The position numbers and the translations under genes were made by a program. The notes beneath the pieces are model-generated. The model saw nothing but the letters and a program-made list of their open reading frames with translations, was not told the origin of the DNA and did not search any database. Below, in pieces: positions 1-9,037 of a DNA stretch of 64,000 nt. The stretch's first letter is position 1; the number at the start of each line of letters is the position of its first letter. Origin of the DNA: Terriglobia bacterium (GTDB lineage Bacteria > Acidobacteriota > Terriglobia > Versatilivoradales > Versatilivoraceae); assembly GCA_022452285.1 (NCBI GenBank), contig JAKUNG010000010.1:62001-126000 (forward strand), given 5' to 3'.

Positions 1-635
1 ATAATTTTGTCATACATCATTTCGATAAGTTCAGGATCATCTATATAAGACAACATAAAAGTTTCCATACCCATCATAAACCAAACACCTGTAAAAACTT
101 TTCCAATTACAACTCCAATTTTCATTCCAGGAGGTAGCATTGCCCCTACCTGATCAAGTATGGAGAAGTCAAGGTCATCTGGATTTGGCCACGGATAGGC
201 AACGAATTCATCTTTATTGGTTATTACTCCTTTATGCATTTCTGCCCAGTGTCGCTCAGTGTAGGCCTCTAACTCAGCTTTATAAGTGGTAATACTATAG
301 CTAGTAACTTGAACCCCATCGGGACTCTTTTCAATTTGTTCGTTATCAGTTTCAACTGGTTTGAGGTTAGCGTTAGACTTAGTATTCGCATTGATTACAC
401 TTAAAGAAACTGGATATGCATCGAAGCCAGCTGTTTCAAAGAATTCTATTTCTTGAGCATGGCCTTGCACTGAATGTCCCATAAATAGTTGTTTAATTTC
501 AGGCTCAATACCCATTTCAAACAGGGGAACGAGGTCGGGTTCCTGGTGTTTTAGGGCACTCTTGAGTCTTTGGTAGTCTGGTTTTCGATTTCCTTTTGCC
601 TCGAGGGCTCGCTGCACAGAATGAGGAAATGACAT
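1..635 (-). CDS. Uroporphyrinogen decarboxylase (URO-D) family protein, 3' end cut by window edge
   Basis: This is a partial gene absent from the ORF track because it runs off the left edge. I translated the reverse strand from an ATG at 635 and found 211 codons open to base 1. The protein begins MSFPHSVQRALEAKGNRKPDY and includes HQEPDLVPLFEMGIEPEIK, the typical N-terminal pattern of the URO-D superfamily (HemE, MtaA/CmuA-type corrinoid methyltransferases, anaerobic demethylases). A well-placed AAGGA lies 8 bases before the ATG. Sequence divergence from HemE suggests a catabolic methyltransferase-like member rather than haem synthesis, but the catalytic C-terminal half is missing, so the substrate is unknown. 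Confidence 0.8.
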   Translation of the reverse strand, partial: MSFPHSVQRALEAKGNRKPDYQRLKSALKHQEPDLVPLFEMGIEPEIKQLFMGHSVQGHAQEIEFFETAGFDAYPVSLSVINANTKSNANLKPVETDNEQIEKSPDGVQVTSYSITTYKAELEAYTERHWAEMHKGVITNKDEFVAYPWPNPDDLDFSILDQVGAMLPPGMKIGVVIGKVFTGVWFMMGMETFMLSYIDDPELIEMMYDKI

Positions 636-764
636 AGAAAATATCCTTATGACTTTAGAAAATGTTTATCTAACTTGTACTCTAATACTGCAGGATATTA
701 CATAGTTAGCCCCTAAAACGCAATGAACAGTTACATTTAGATCAAATATTAAATTGCCTAAGGA

Positions 765-1988
765 TCAAGCTCCAAACTTATCGTACAGGCCTGCATTAGC
801 CATCATTAACCTAATCAGAAATTTACTCTGAAAAATTCCTAATGAGCCATAATTTGCATTTATTTCAGTAAAACGGCTTAGTTTGTCACTTCCAGAACTT
901 GGGCTATGAAGTAAGACAGGTGGGGGGTGCCAGCTGTGGGCTTTCAAAGAAACGGGTGTCGAATGATCTCCAGTAATTGCTAAAACTTGGGGAGCTTTTT
1001 TAAGTAGAATTGGAAGGAATTTATCTACTTCCTCAATAACTGAAACTTTCTGTTCAAAATTACCATCTTCGCCTGCTATGTCAGTTCCTTTAATATGTAT
1101 GAAAAAATAATCAAACGCGTCAAATGAATGAACATATTGTTTAAATTGTCCTTCAATACCATGATTACTCTCCAAAGCTTTCATGCCAATAAGTTTAGCT
1201 AGACCCTTGTACATAGGATAAGTTGCAATTACCGCTGCTTCTAATTCAAAGCGTTCCGGGAAAGTTGGGATCTTTGGAGTATGACTGATACCACGTAATA
1301 AAAATCCGTTGGCGGGTCTTTCTTCTTGAAGCAGTAAAAGTGCTTTTTGATAAAATTGATTTACTATTGAAACAGCTCTGTTTGTTTTAATAGAAGAAAA
1401 TTTTGGCTTTATTTTTCTAATAGGTTCTCCTTCGGTATGAGGGTCAGAATCGGAAAGTGGACCCTCAATATTGCCACCGCGGAAGACGACTACGAAGCGA
1501 TGTGATGTTCCAGGCTGAATGATAATTTCAGTCTCTTGAATTTTTTCAATAAGTTGTAGTTTTTTACAAAGAAGCTTGTTCAGTTCACTAGTAATGCGTC
1601 CTGCTCGACGATCGATAATAATACCTTTGGTATCTATGGAGCAGAAATTTGCGCGGGCAGCTATGTCTTTAGGTTGCAATTCAATACCGAGACCCAATGC
1701 CTCAATTGCTCCTCTAGCAACTTGGGTTTCTAACGGATCATAGCCAAAAAGACCTAGATGAGCTGGTCCACTCCCCGGGGTAATACCAGGAAGAACAGGA
1801 GTTAGTCGACCCATTACTGAAGTCTTAGCTAGTTCATCTAACTGAGGGGTTCGAGCAGCTTCTAGAGGAGTTAATTGTTTACTACAACTGGAAGTGATAT
1901 CACCTATGCCGTCCAAAACCAGTAAGACAATTTTACCCTTGGGTCTTTTAGGAAGCCTTAAACTTCGATACAAATGTTCGTGTTCCAT
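765..1988 (-). CDS. apgM: 2,3-bisphosphoglycerate-independent phosphoglycerate mutase, archaeal type
   Basis: Interconverts 3-phosphoglycerate and 2-phosphoglycerate in cytosolic glycolysis and gluconeogenesis without a bisphosphoglycerate cofactor. At 407 residues it matches the ApgM family (about 400), not the longer GpmI. The alkaline-phosphatase-fold metal site is visible as VLLVLDGIGD (Asp26). The phosphorylated serine sits in the PGSGPAHLGLFGYDP stretch (Ser73), and the C-terminal metal ligands in the ITGDHSTP and HSWHP motifs. The gene stands alone, transcribed away from pyc, with a weak ribosome binding site. ApgM is widespread in archaea and scattered in bacteria, so it is a mild lineage marker. 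No damage is seen. Confidence 0.92.
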   Translation of the reverse strand: MEHEHLYRSLRLPKRPKGKIVLLVLDGIGDITSSCSKQLTPLEAARTPQLDELAKTSVMGRLTPVLPGITPGSGPAHLGLFGYDPLETQVARGAIEALGLGIELQPKDIAARANFCSIDTKGIIIDRRAGRITSELNKLLCKKLQLIEKIQETEIIIQPGTSHRFVVVFRGGNIEGPLSDSDPHTEGEPIRKIKPKFSSIKTNRAVSIVNQFYQKALLLLQEERPANGFLLRGISHTPKIPTFPERFELEAAVIATYPMYKGLAKLIGMKALESNHGIEGQFKQYVHSFDAFDYFFIHIKGTDIAGEDGNFEQKVSVIEEVDKFLPILLKKAPQVLAITGDHSTPVSLKAHSWHPPPVLLHSPSSGSDKLSRFTEINANYGSLGIFQSKFLIRLMMANAGLYDKFGA

Positions 1989-2434
1989 AATTAATCACTT
2001 TAAAACCAGAGACATCAGCTTAATCAGTTCAATATGGTTATAAAAATTAAAGGAGAATATAATATATTTTTTAAAGCAATAGTTGTTTTTAATGTAATTT
2101 TCTACTTTGATTATGTTTTAAACTTTAAAACAGCTTTTTATTTTACAACACTTAAAGGGAATCGCTCTAGAATCATACTTGAAAAAAATCCTTCAAGAAA
2201 ACAATGATCAGTGAAACAGTATTTTAAAGGAATTTTTGGAGCCGTAAAACACTTCCTAGTTTCTAGTAACCGTAAATATAATTTTTGATTTTTGTTTTTA
2301 TTTAAATGACAGATAGATTCCTCAGTTTAATTTGTTAAACTCAAATTTCCTATATAGGAAATTTGTGTGTAACATAACCACTGATTTTAGTAGTACTCAG
2401 TAACAGTTCTATTGAATTATTTAAAAAAAAATCT
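1989..2434. other. AT-rich divergent intergenic region between apgM and pyc
   Basis: This 446-base gene-free stretch separates the divergent apgM and pyc genes and must hold both promoters. I see many A/T runs but no confident -35/-10 pair. The one clear structure is the 24-bp perfect palindrome at 2342-2365, listed separately. The 84-codon minus-strand ORF overlapping its end is low-complexity and antisense to the start of pyc. Confidence 0.6.
2342..2365. promoter_or_regulatory. 24-bp perfect palindrome upstream of pyc (candidate operator)
   Basis: Each half reads CAAATTTCCTAT and the second half is its exact reverse complement, so the whole 24-bp element has no spacer and no mismatch. It ends 69 bases before the first pyc start codon, where a repressor or activator dimer would bind. 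With no loop it is a poor terminator. The binding factor is unknown and the operator role is inference. Confidence 0.5.
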
Positions 2435-5400
2435 ATGAAAAAAATTTTAATGAAAAAAATTTTAATTGCCAATCGGGGCGAAATTGCTATTCGAGTGATG
2501 CGGGCAGCTACAGAACTAGGTTTAAGAACTGTCGCTGTTTTTTCCGAGGTCGATAAACTTAGTTTGCATCGTTTTAAAGCAGATGAGGCATATGTTCTAT
2601 CCAAAAGTAAGGGACCGATTGATGCCTATCTTGATGTTGAAGAGATAATTGCCATTGCTAAAGAAAAAAATGTTGATGCTATCCATCCGGGTTATGGGTT
2701 TTTATCAGAAGAACCTAGATTTTCCAGACGGTGTGCAGAGTCGGGAATTACTTTTGTGGGACCTTCTTCTGAACTACTAGAGAAGTTAGGAAATAAAGTT
2801 GTAGCTCGTCATATTGCTAAAGGGCTAGGAATCTCAGTAATTCCTGGAGCCGATCAAGTTGTCAAAGATCTGGATCAAGCTTCTATAGTTGTTAAGGAAT
2901 TAGGATTTCCTTTAATTATCAAAGCGACCTATGGAGGTGGTGGGCGTGGGATGAGAATCATACGTAGCTCCGATCAATTGGAAAATCAATTAGAGGAGGC
3001 TCGCAGAGAAGCAGAGGTTACTTTTGGAGATGGTTCTCTCTTCATGGAGCGTTTTATTGAGCGGGCTAAACATGTGGAAGTACAAATTTTGGCTGATAGC
3101 TATGGTCAGGTCATGCATCTTTATGAGCGAGATTGTTCCATACAGAGACGTTATCAAAAAGTTGTGGAAGTGGCCCCAGCTGCAGCTATTTCTTTGAAAT
3201 TAAGAAAAGAGCTCTATGAAGCATCGATGCATTTAGCCCAGAAAATAGGATATGTCAATGCCGGAACAGTAGAGTTCCTTGTAGATCTAGATAGAGAATC
3301 CTGGTACTTCATGGAATTTAATCCACGAATTCAGGTAGAGCATACTGTGACTGAGATGGTAACCGGAATTGATCTTGTTCGATCTCAGATTTTGATTGCT
3401 CAAGGATGTCGACTTCAGGAACCACCCCTATCCCTTCCTCTTCAAAAGGAGTTGCCTCTTTATGGGACTGCTGTTCAGTGTCGTATAACTACTGAGGATC
3501 CCCAGAATGGCTTTGCTCCGGATTTTGGAAAAATAACAACTTATCGTTCTCCCTCTGGATTTGGTCTTAGGTTAGATGGCGGCAATACTGCAGCAGGTGC
3601 TGTCCTGGTTCCATTTTATGATTCTCTTCTTGTGAAAGCAACGGCTTGGGGTCGAACATTTAAAGAAGCTTGCCAGCGTATGGATCGGTCACTCAGAGAA
3701 TTTAGGATACGTGGGGTGAAAACTAACATTCCCTTTCTAGAAAATGTTATTAATCATCCTAATTTTCAAGATGGTAATTCAACCATAACATTTCTAGATG
3801 ATACCCCAGAACTTTTTCGATTTGCCCGAAAAAAAGATCGTGCTAGCAGGTTATTACGTTTTTTAGCCGAAGTCATTGTTAATGGCAATCCTCAGATCAA
3901 TGACCGGCATCAACCTGAAAAACTTATCTATGAGGATAATGGTCATAATAAAAATGATTTAATTTCTTTGCACCGGATTTCATCCTCAGAAGTACATACT
4001 TCTTCAGAGGGAACTCGACAAATCTTACTTCAATTGGGTCCAAAAAAGTTTTCCGAGTGGATCAATCAACAAAAGCGATTACTGATCACAGATACTACCT
4101 TTCGTGATGCCCATCAATCTTTGCTCGCTACTAGAGTGCGCACAATTGATTTATTGAAGATATCAGAATTGGTGGCAAATCGCTTGCCGCAGCTTTTTAG
4201 TCTTGAAATGTGGGGAGGTGCAACATTTGATACCTCTTTTCGATTTTTGAATGAAGACCCATGGCAACGTCTAGATGTTTTGCGCGAGCGTATTCCAAAT
4301 ATATGTTTTCAGATGTTGTTACGAGCTTCTAATGCAGTGGGTTATACCAGTTATCCCCAGAATGTAGTTTCTGAGTTTGTAAAGGAGTCTAAGAAACGGG
4401 GTATTGACATCTTCCGTGTTTTTGACTCATTGAACTCAGTGGAAAACATGAAAGGGGCTATGGCAGCAATTATAGAGACTAATGCTGTATGTGAAGCTGC
4501 TATCTGTTATACGGGTGACATCCTTGATAATAGCAAACCAAAGTATTCCCTATCATATTATGTTGAAATGGCGCGTAAGTTGGAAAAGTTTGGTGCTCAC
4601 ATTTTGGCAATCAAGGATATGGCAGGACTGTGTAAACCGTATGCAGCCCATCAACTAATCAAAGTTCTTCGACAAGAAATTAGTATTCCAATTCATTTTC
4701 ACACCCATGACACCAGTGGCATTAATTCTGCTTCTATTCTCAAAGCATGTGAGGCAGAAGTTGATATAGTTGATGCAGCTACTTCTTCTATGAGTGGTAA
4801 TACCAGTCAGCCGAATCTCAATTCTGTGGTAGAGGCACTCCGCTTTCAACCCAGAGATACTCAGCTTGATCCACTCATCCTGAACTACTACTCAAAATAC
4901 TGGGAAATTGTTAGGAGTTACTACCGATCTTTTGACAATGGGCTTCGATCAAGTGATTCTGGGGTTTATCATCATGAAATTCCAGGTGGGCAATATACTA
5001 ACTTGAAGCAACAGGCAGCAGCTTTAGGTTTAATTGATCGTTGGTCTGAAGTTGAGACTACCTACGCCGAGGTAAATCAGTTATTTGGAGATATTGTCAA
5101 GGTTACACCTTCGAGTAAGGTAGTGGGAGACTTAGCACTCTTTTTCATTGCTAGAGGGATGGTTCCAAATGATCTTCTCAAGTTAGATGTACAACATGAC
5201 CTAGGCTTGCCTTCATCAGTGATAGAACTTTTTGATGGTGCTTTAGGAATTCCAGCAGGAGGATGGCCAAAAAAAGTCCAGAAAATAGTGTTAAGAGGGA
5301 AAAAACCTAGCAGGACTGCGGTTGAAAATAACTTGCCTCCCGTGGATTTTGCCAAGACAAAACAGACTTTGGAACATCAGTTTGGACGTGTTGTCAGGCA

Positions 5401-5935
5401 TGACGAAGTTTTGAGTTATTTGCTATATCCAAAAGTTTTTCAGGAGTATGTTCGTAAGCGCCAACGTTTTGGTGATGTAAGCGTGATTCCCACACCGAAT
5501 TTTTTTTATGGTATGAAATCTGGCGAGGAAATCACAGTGGATTTGGAGCCGGGAAAGACTTTAGTTATTAAATTTTGGACTATTAGTGAGCCTAATCCCG
5601 ATGGACAGAGAACAGTATTTTTTGAGCTAAATGGACAGCCGCGGGAAGTAGTAGTTTTCGATGAATCAATGAAGGAACCAATACCAGCGCATCCTAAAAT
5701 AGATCCTACCCATTCGGGGCATGTTGGTCCGCCGTCAGCAGGGTTGATCACCCATGTATTTGTTCAGGCTGGTCAAAAGATTAAACGGGCTGAAAAGCTG
5801 TTTATTTTGGAAGCAATGAAAATGCAAAGCACGATTTATGCTCCAATCTCAGGTCGAATCAGTGCTGTTTTTGTAGCGGCAGGTCAGCAGGTAGAGGCAA
5901 ATGAGTTGTTATCAGTTATTGAAAGCCAACAATAG
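2435..5935 (+). CDS. pyc: Pyruvate carboxylase, single-chain
   Basis: Carboxylates pyruvate to oxaloacetate using ATP, bicarbonate and biotin (anaplerosis). All domains sit in one 1166-residue chain, the usual Pyc length. Biotin carboxylase spans roughly 7-460, with the GGGGRGMR glycine loop and HVEVQILAD. Carboxyltransferase spans roughly 548-820, starting LLITDTTFRDAHQSLLATR, with MWGGATFD and the AIKDMAGL lysine that is carbamylated in the family. The PC/OADA conserved region follows, then a biotinyl domain with EAMKMQS near residue 1126. The start is odd: the first 15 bases are tandemly duplicated, so MKKIL occurs twice and ATG at 2435 or 2450 could be used; neither has a clear Shine-Dalgarno. 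A polysaccharide-type ABC permease follows after 5 bases. Confidence 0.96.
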   Translation: MKKILMKKILIANRGEIAIRVMRAATELGLRTVAVFSEVDKLSLHRFKADEAYVLSKSKGPIDAYLDVEEIIAIAKEKNVDAIHPGYGFLSEEPRFSRRCAESGITFVGPSSELLEKLGNKVVARHIAKGLGISVIPGADQVVKDLDQASIVVKELGFPLIIKATYGGGGRGMRIIRSSDQLENQLEEARREAEVTFGDGSLFMERFIERAKHVEVQILADSYGQVMHLYERDCSIQRRYQKVVEVAPAAAISLKLRKELYEASMHLAQKIGYVNAGTVEFLVDLDRESWYFMEFNPRIQVEHTVTEMVTGIDLVRSQILIAQGCRLQEPPLSLPLQKELPLYGTAVQCRITTEDPQNGFAPDFGKITTYRSPSGFGLRLDGGNTAAGAVLVPFYDSLLVKATAWGRTFKEACQRMDRSLREFRIRGVKTNIPFLENVINHPNFQDGNSTITFLDDTPELFRFARKKDRASRLLRFLAEVIVNGNPQINDRHQPEKLIYEDNGHNKNDLISLHRISSSEVHTSSEGTRQILLQLGPKKFSEWINQQKRLLITDTTFRDAHQSLLATRVRTIDLLKISELVANRLPQLFSLEMWGGATFDTSFRFLNEDPWQRLDVLRERIPNICFQMLLRASNAVGYTSYPQNVVSEFVKESKKRGIDIFRVFDSLNSVENMKGAMAAIIETNAVCEAAICYTGDILDNSKPKYSLSYYVEMARKLEKFGAHILAIKDMAGLCKPYAAHQLIKVLRQEISIPIHFHTHDTSGINSASILKACEAEVDIVDAATSSMSGNTSQPNLNSVVEALRFQPRDTQLDPLILNYYSKYWEIVRSYYRSFDNGLRSSDSGVYHHEIPGGQYTNLKQQAAALGLIDRWSEVETTYAEVNQLFGDIVKVTPSSKVVGDLALFFIARGMVPNDLLKLDVQHDLGLPSSVIELFDGALGIPAGGWPKKVQKIVLRGKKPSRTAVENNLPPVDFAKTKQTLEHQFGRVVRHDEVLSYLLYPKVFQEYVRKRQRFGDVSVIPTPNFFYGMKSGEEITVDLEPGKTLVIKFWTISEPNPDGQRTVFFELNGQPREVVVFDESMKEPIPAHPKIDPTHSGHVGPPSAGLITHVFVQAGQKIKRAEKLFILEAMKMQSTIYAPISGRISAVFVAAGQQVEANELLSVIESQQ

Positions 5936-5940
5936 CTTAA

Positions 5941-6804
5941 ATGATGGAAAGTAATAAATACTTATCTGAAAAAACGAAGAAGCCATTAGTGATTGGATCG
6001 TTTTTTAGTTTTATAAAAAAAATTGTTCAGCATAGGGGACTTATTCGATCAATGGTTGAGCGAGATTTAAAAAACCGATACATAGGGTCAGCAATTGGGA
6101 TTATTTGGTCAGTAATTCACCCTTTGGTTCTTCTAATTAGCTACACATTTGTTTTTTCAGTCATCATTAAACATCCTCTTGGTCCTGAAAGTGGAACAAC
6201 TAGTTTTGCAATTTATTTATTTTGTGGAATTCTACCTTGGATGATGTTTCAAGAAACTCTAGTTCGTTCTAGCAATGTTTTGGTCGAGCACTCAAACTTG
6301 ATTACTAAGACACTATTCCCAGCTGAGATTTTGCCAGTTTCAGTACTAATAGCTAATTTGTTTAACCATTTGATTGGAGTTTCTATCTTTCTGGGAATCA
6401 TTTTGTTTTATCTGCAAAATTTGACTATCTACGTTCTGCTAATTCCTATTTATCTTTTTGGCTTGATGATTTTTTCCTTAGGATTGAGCTGGATTGTTTC
6501 AGGTATTCAGGTTTTTCTTCGAGACACAGCTCAAGTGGTGATAGTAATTTTAACTTTCTGGTTTTGGTTTACTCCCATTTTTTTCGATGAAAATCAGTTA
6601 AGTCGTGTTAGCAGCAAACTGGTATTTGTCATGCATTTCAATCCTTTGGCAGAGGTAGTTATAGCCTATAGAAAATGTCTATTAATTGGTGAAATGCCTA
6701 CTTGGCAGGGAATGGTAGCAATCTACGGTATTGCCCTTGTTACGTTCATTGTTGGTGGTATTTTTTTTAGATATGTTAAACGCTCTTTTGCAGATGTTTT
6801 GTAA
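5941..6804 (+). CDS. ABC-2 type polysaccharide export permease (Wzm/KpsM/TagG family)
   Basis: A 287-residue inner-membrane protein with about six hydrophobic segments. The N-terminal pattern LIRSMVERDLKNRYIGSAIGIIWSVIHPLVLLISYTFVF-like is diagnostic of O-antigen, capsule and teichoic-acid export permeases. FWFWFTPIFF and FNPLAEVVIAYRK in the C-terminal half also fit the family. Such permeases work as a dimer with a separate ATPase (Wzt/KpsT/TagH). No ATPase gene is adjacent, and the gene sits 5 bases after pyc, probably in its transcript. The partner must be encoded elsewhere, or this is a relocated fragment of an export locus. The quoted motifs make the family call secure; the exported glycan is unknown. 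Confidence 0.87.
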   Translation: MMESNKYLSEKTKKPLVIGSFFSFIKKIVQHRGLIRSMVERDLKNRYIGSAIGIIWSVIHPLVLLISYTFVFSVIIKHPLGPESGTTSFAIYLFCGILPWMMFQETLVRSSNVLVEHSNLITKTLFPAEILPVSVLIANLFNHLIGVSIFLGIILFYLQNLTIYVLLIPIYLFGLMIFSLGLSWIVSGIQVFLRDTAQVVIVILTFWFWFTPIFFDENQLSRVSSKLVFVMHFNPLAEVVIAYRKCLLIGEMPTWQGMVAIYGIALVTFIVGGIFFRYVKRSFADVL

Positions 6805-6824
6805 AAAATAGAGCGTGATATGTA

Positions 6825-7691
6825 CTAGCGTGATGCGTGCAAAATAGCCCGTTTGTAGTGGCCCCCTCCAGGTTTTATGATTCCTTCATGATGGCCAACT
6901 AGTGATACTTTTTGAAAGCTTAGCTTCTTGAGAAGTTGCTCAAAGCAAGCAAAGTTTGGCCAAAACCAGGAAACGGCATCCTGCCCAGGTTGATCGCCTC
7001 CAACATATTCCATAGCAGGTATAGAATCAAAACTAGACGGGAGACCTTGGGAAATTATTAATTTCCCCTTGCATAATGATGCTACAGTTGCTAGTGCCTT
7101 GAGAGGGTATAGAGTGTGAAGTAGAACATCTCCAATGAAAACTATATCAAAGGCCATTCCGCCAGTTTTTTCCAGAGACAAATCATAGATGTTGGAGTAA
7201 CAGCGCTTAACTTGGGATTTGAGAATCTTGCTACAAAGCTGAAACGGACCCTCTAAAAGCAAAAAATATATCTGTTCGAGAGTTTTTTCATTGAATAACC
7301 TTTCATTCTGTTCACTAGTAAAGGCAGAATGGTTATACATCATGGCCTTAATTTCAGTAAGTGTCTGATTAATGTCTTCGCCAGGGAAAACATCTAGATC
7401 GTTAAGTGACGGCACTTCGACAGAGAGGACTTCTGCACCGCGCTTTTCAAATTCAAATGAAAAAAAACCAGTGGCTGAACCTACGTCAAGGATTCTCATA
7501 CCATCCATGTCAGTAGGAAACTGGAATAATGGAAAACTTGAACGGTAATCATAACAGCCAGGAGTAGTTAGATTTTCTCCTAACTCAATGGTGTGGTACC
7601 AATAGTAATTACTTAAGTCACCATAGCCAAGCACCTTAGCTTTATCAACAAATGCGTGAGCGGCACAGAAATGCGATTCTCGAAGGTCCAC
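6825..7691 (-). CDS. Class I SAM-dependent methyltransferase (CmoB/DUF1698-like)
   Basis: A Rossmann-fold methyltransferase. The SAM-binding motif I is MRILDVGSATGFFSFEFEKRGA with an acidic strand-2 end (VLSVEVP). A post-motif aspartate lies in FDIVFIGDVLLH. The region ahead of motif I (YHTIELGEN-TPGCYDYRS) resembles tRNA-modifying CmoB-like and small-molecule methyltransferases in the DUF1698 group, but the substrate is not predictable. I prefer the GTG at 7691 over the track's GTG at 7715, because AGGGGG lies 7 bases before it and the extra residues are basic low-complexity. The gene converges with the ABC permease, with only 20 bases between them. Confidence 0.72.
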   Translation of the reverse strand: MDLRESHFCAAHAFVDKAKVLGYGDLSNYYWYHTIELGENLTTPGCYDYRSSFPLFQFPTDMDGMRILDVGSATGFFSFEFEKRGAEVLSVEVPSLNDLDVFPGEDINQTLTEIKAMMYNHSAFTSEQNERLFNEKTLEQIYFLLLEGPFQLCSKILKSQVKRCYSNIYDLSLEKTGGMAFDIVFIGDVLLHTLYPLKALATVASLCKGKLIISQGLPSSFDSIPAMEYVGGDQPGQDAVSWFWPNFACFEQLLKKLSFQKVSLVGHHEGIIKPGGGHYKRAILHASR

Positions 7692-7715
7692 TATTAACCC
7701 CCTTTTTTTAAACAC

Positions 7716-8121
7716 TAAGAAATTTTTTGTTTCCCAAAAGTGATAGATTTTCTTTCATAGAAGAAAGAATCTGAAAAAATAATTATTTAATTTGTAAAAC
7801 CATATTCTTTCATTAAAGGGTGAATTAGACCCATATGAAAATAGTGGCATTACTCTATCCAGTAATTATAACAGCAATGATCGTCTCTAAGATTTCTTGA
7901 TGGAATCTTTTGTAAATAGAAAAATGGATTTAACTTGTTAGGGGGATTAGAGATGTAATATAGATATTAATAATTTTAATGTTTCTTGGAACTAAAATAA
8001 TATTCTTACTGGCCTATTGAACAACTACTAGTTATGTTGTTCTTGAAGATGAGTATTTTTGGCAAGCGTAGGAAACTCAACAGTAAAAGGCTAGCCTATT
8101 TTAAAAGTAATAGGAGGTAGC
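7716..8121. other. Intergenic region between methyltransferase and TonB-like gene
   Basis: About 400 AT-rich bases between divergent genes with no ORF or RNA gene that I can support. It contains an inverted repeat (GAACAAC ... GTTGTTC, 8019-8042, 7-bp arms and 10-base spacer) about 80 bases before the next gene. It ends in a strong AGGAGG ribosome binding site at 8112-8117. No convincing sigma-70 promoter was identified. Confidence 0.5.
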
Positions 8122-8988
8122 ATGAAGATTCGAGGGTTTACTTGGTTTTTATTACCAAGTTTCTTTCTTACAGTAGCAGTTTTTTTGCAAGGAGCTTCTC
8201 ATTTTTCTCCTACTGTTAGCTCTTTCCACGTGTATGTAGATTCTGAGATGCTCTTTGCTTTTGAGTTGACACCTACCCAGGAAGCTTTTGTTGAAATTCT
8301 TAACCTTGGAGAGAATCGAAGGTGTCTTTCTGTGGAGCGTATTACTATGAGAACCGAGGAGGGGAAGGTTATTAAATTCAATTCCTTTCTTTATGACGGG
8401 AATACCTCTAAGTTAAAGGGAAATTCTAGAGCCTGTGTACGTCAAAAGACTCGGCGGAAATTCGAGCTGGGATATAATTTTGAGTTTCCTGGAAAAGTAC
8501 GCAAGGTAGTTTTTTTAATTGGTCGGCAAGCTTTTAGATTGCAACCACTGTCGTCAAGTGAATACGAATCATTTGTCAAGAACCTAGAAAAGATTAATGT
8601 TGAAGGTACTAGTGACTATCTTAAAATGTTTAACTTAAGAGTGTTATATGGAAATAGTTTTTATGGGTCAAAAATTCGCTATCGGCGAGTTAAAGCTTCT
8701 AGGTTAAGTTATGGTAATCGTTCCCCTATTACAATACTAAGGACGTTTCCAATACCAACTAAAGAAGCTTTAAAGAAAGGGATTACGAGTGTTAGTGTCT
8801 CTTTAAAGTTGGATGAAAATGGTGAGGTTCTTAAGGTAGTACTGACGGAACCCGTTGAAGCTGAATTTGTAGAACCTGCCCTGTATGAGGTAAGAAATTG
8901 GTGGGACTTTGCTCCTGGTTTTAAGGAAGGACAGCCAGTTTCCAGTGAACATAGGGCCACGGTAGTTTATAGGGTATTAGAGCAATGA
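8122..8988 (+). CDS. Secreted protein with C-terminal TonB-like domain
   Basis: A 288-residue protein of unknown function. It has an N-terminal hydrophobic segment (FTWFLLPSFFLTVAVFLQGA), consistent with a signal peptide or anchor. The middle region is beta-rich and I do not recognise it. The last ~75 residues follow the TonB C-terminal pattern: SVSVSLKLDENGEVLKVVL, then a helix with a paired aromatic motif (NWWDFAPGFKEGQPV), then a final strand ATVVYRV. It lacks the long Pro-rich spacer of true TonB. An accessory energy-transduction or envelope-binding role is therefore only a guess. The start is well supported by AGGAGG 5 bases upstream of ATG. It is transcribed alone. Confidence 0.65.
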   Translation: MKIRGFTWFLLPSFFLTVAVFLQGASHFSPTVSSFHVYVDSEMLFAFELTPTQEAFVEILNLGENRRCLSVERITMRTEEGKVIKFNSFLYDGNTSKLKGNSRACVRQKTRRKFELGYNFEFPGKVRKVVFLIGRQAFRLQPLSSSEYESFVKNLEKINVEGTSDYLKMFNLRVLYGNSFYGSKIRYRRVKASRLSYGNRSPITILRTFPIPTKEALKKGITSVSVSLKLDENGEVLKVVLTEPVEAEFVEPALYEVRNWWDFAPGFKEGQPVSSEHRATVVYRVLEQ

Positions 8989-9037
8989 CTTACTATACTG
9001 ATGAAATTATTAGACAGAAAAAAACTATTCTAGACCT

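Noticed and set aside
2350-2604. 84-codon minus-strand ORF
   Set aside because: Antisense to the start of pyc and its A/T-rich leader; low-complexity translation and no initiation signal.
7745-7775. TTCTTTC/GAAAGAA hairpin as a terminator
   Set aside because: Only 7 A/T-rich pairs, no T-tract, and located upstream of, not after, the neighbouring genes.
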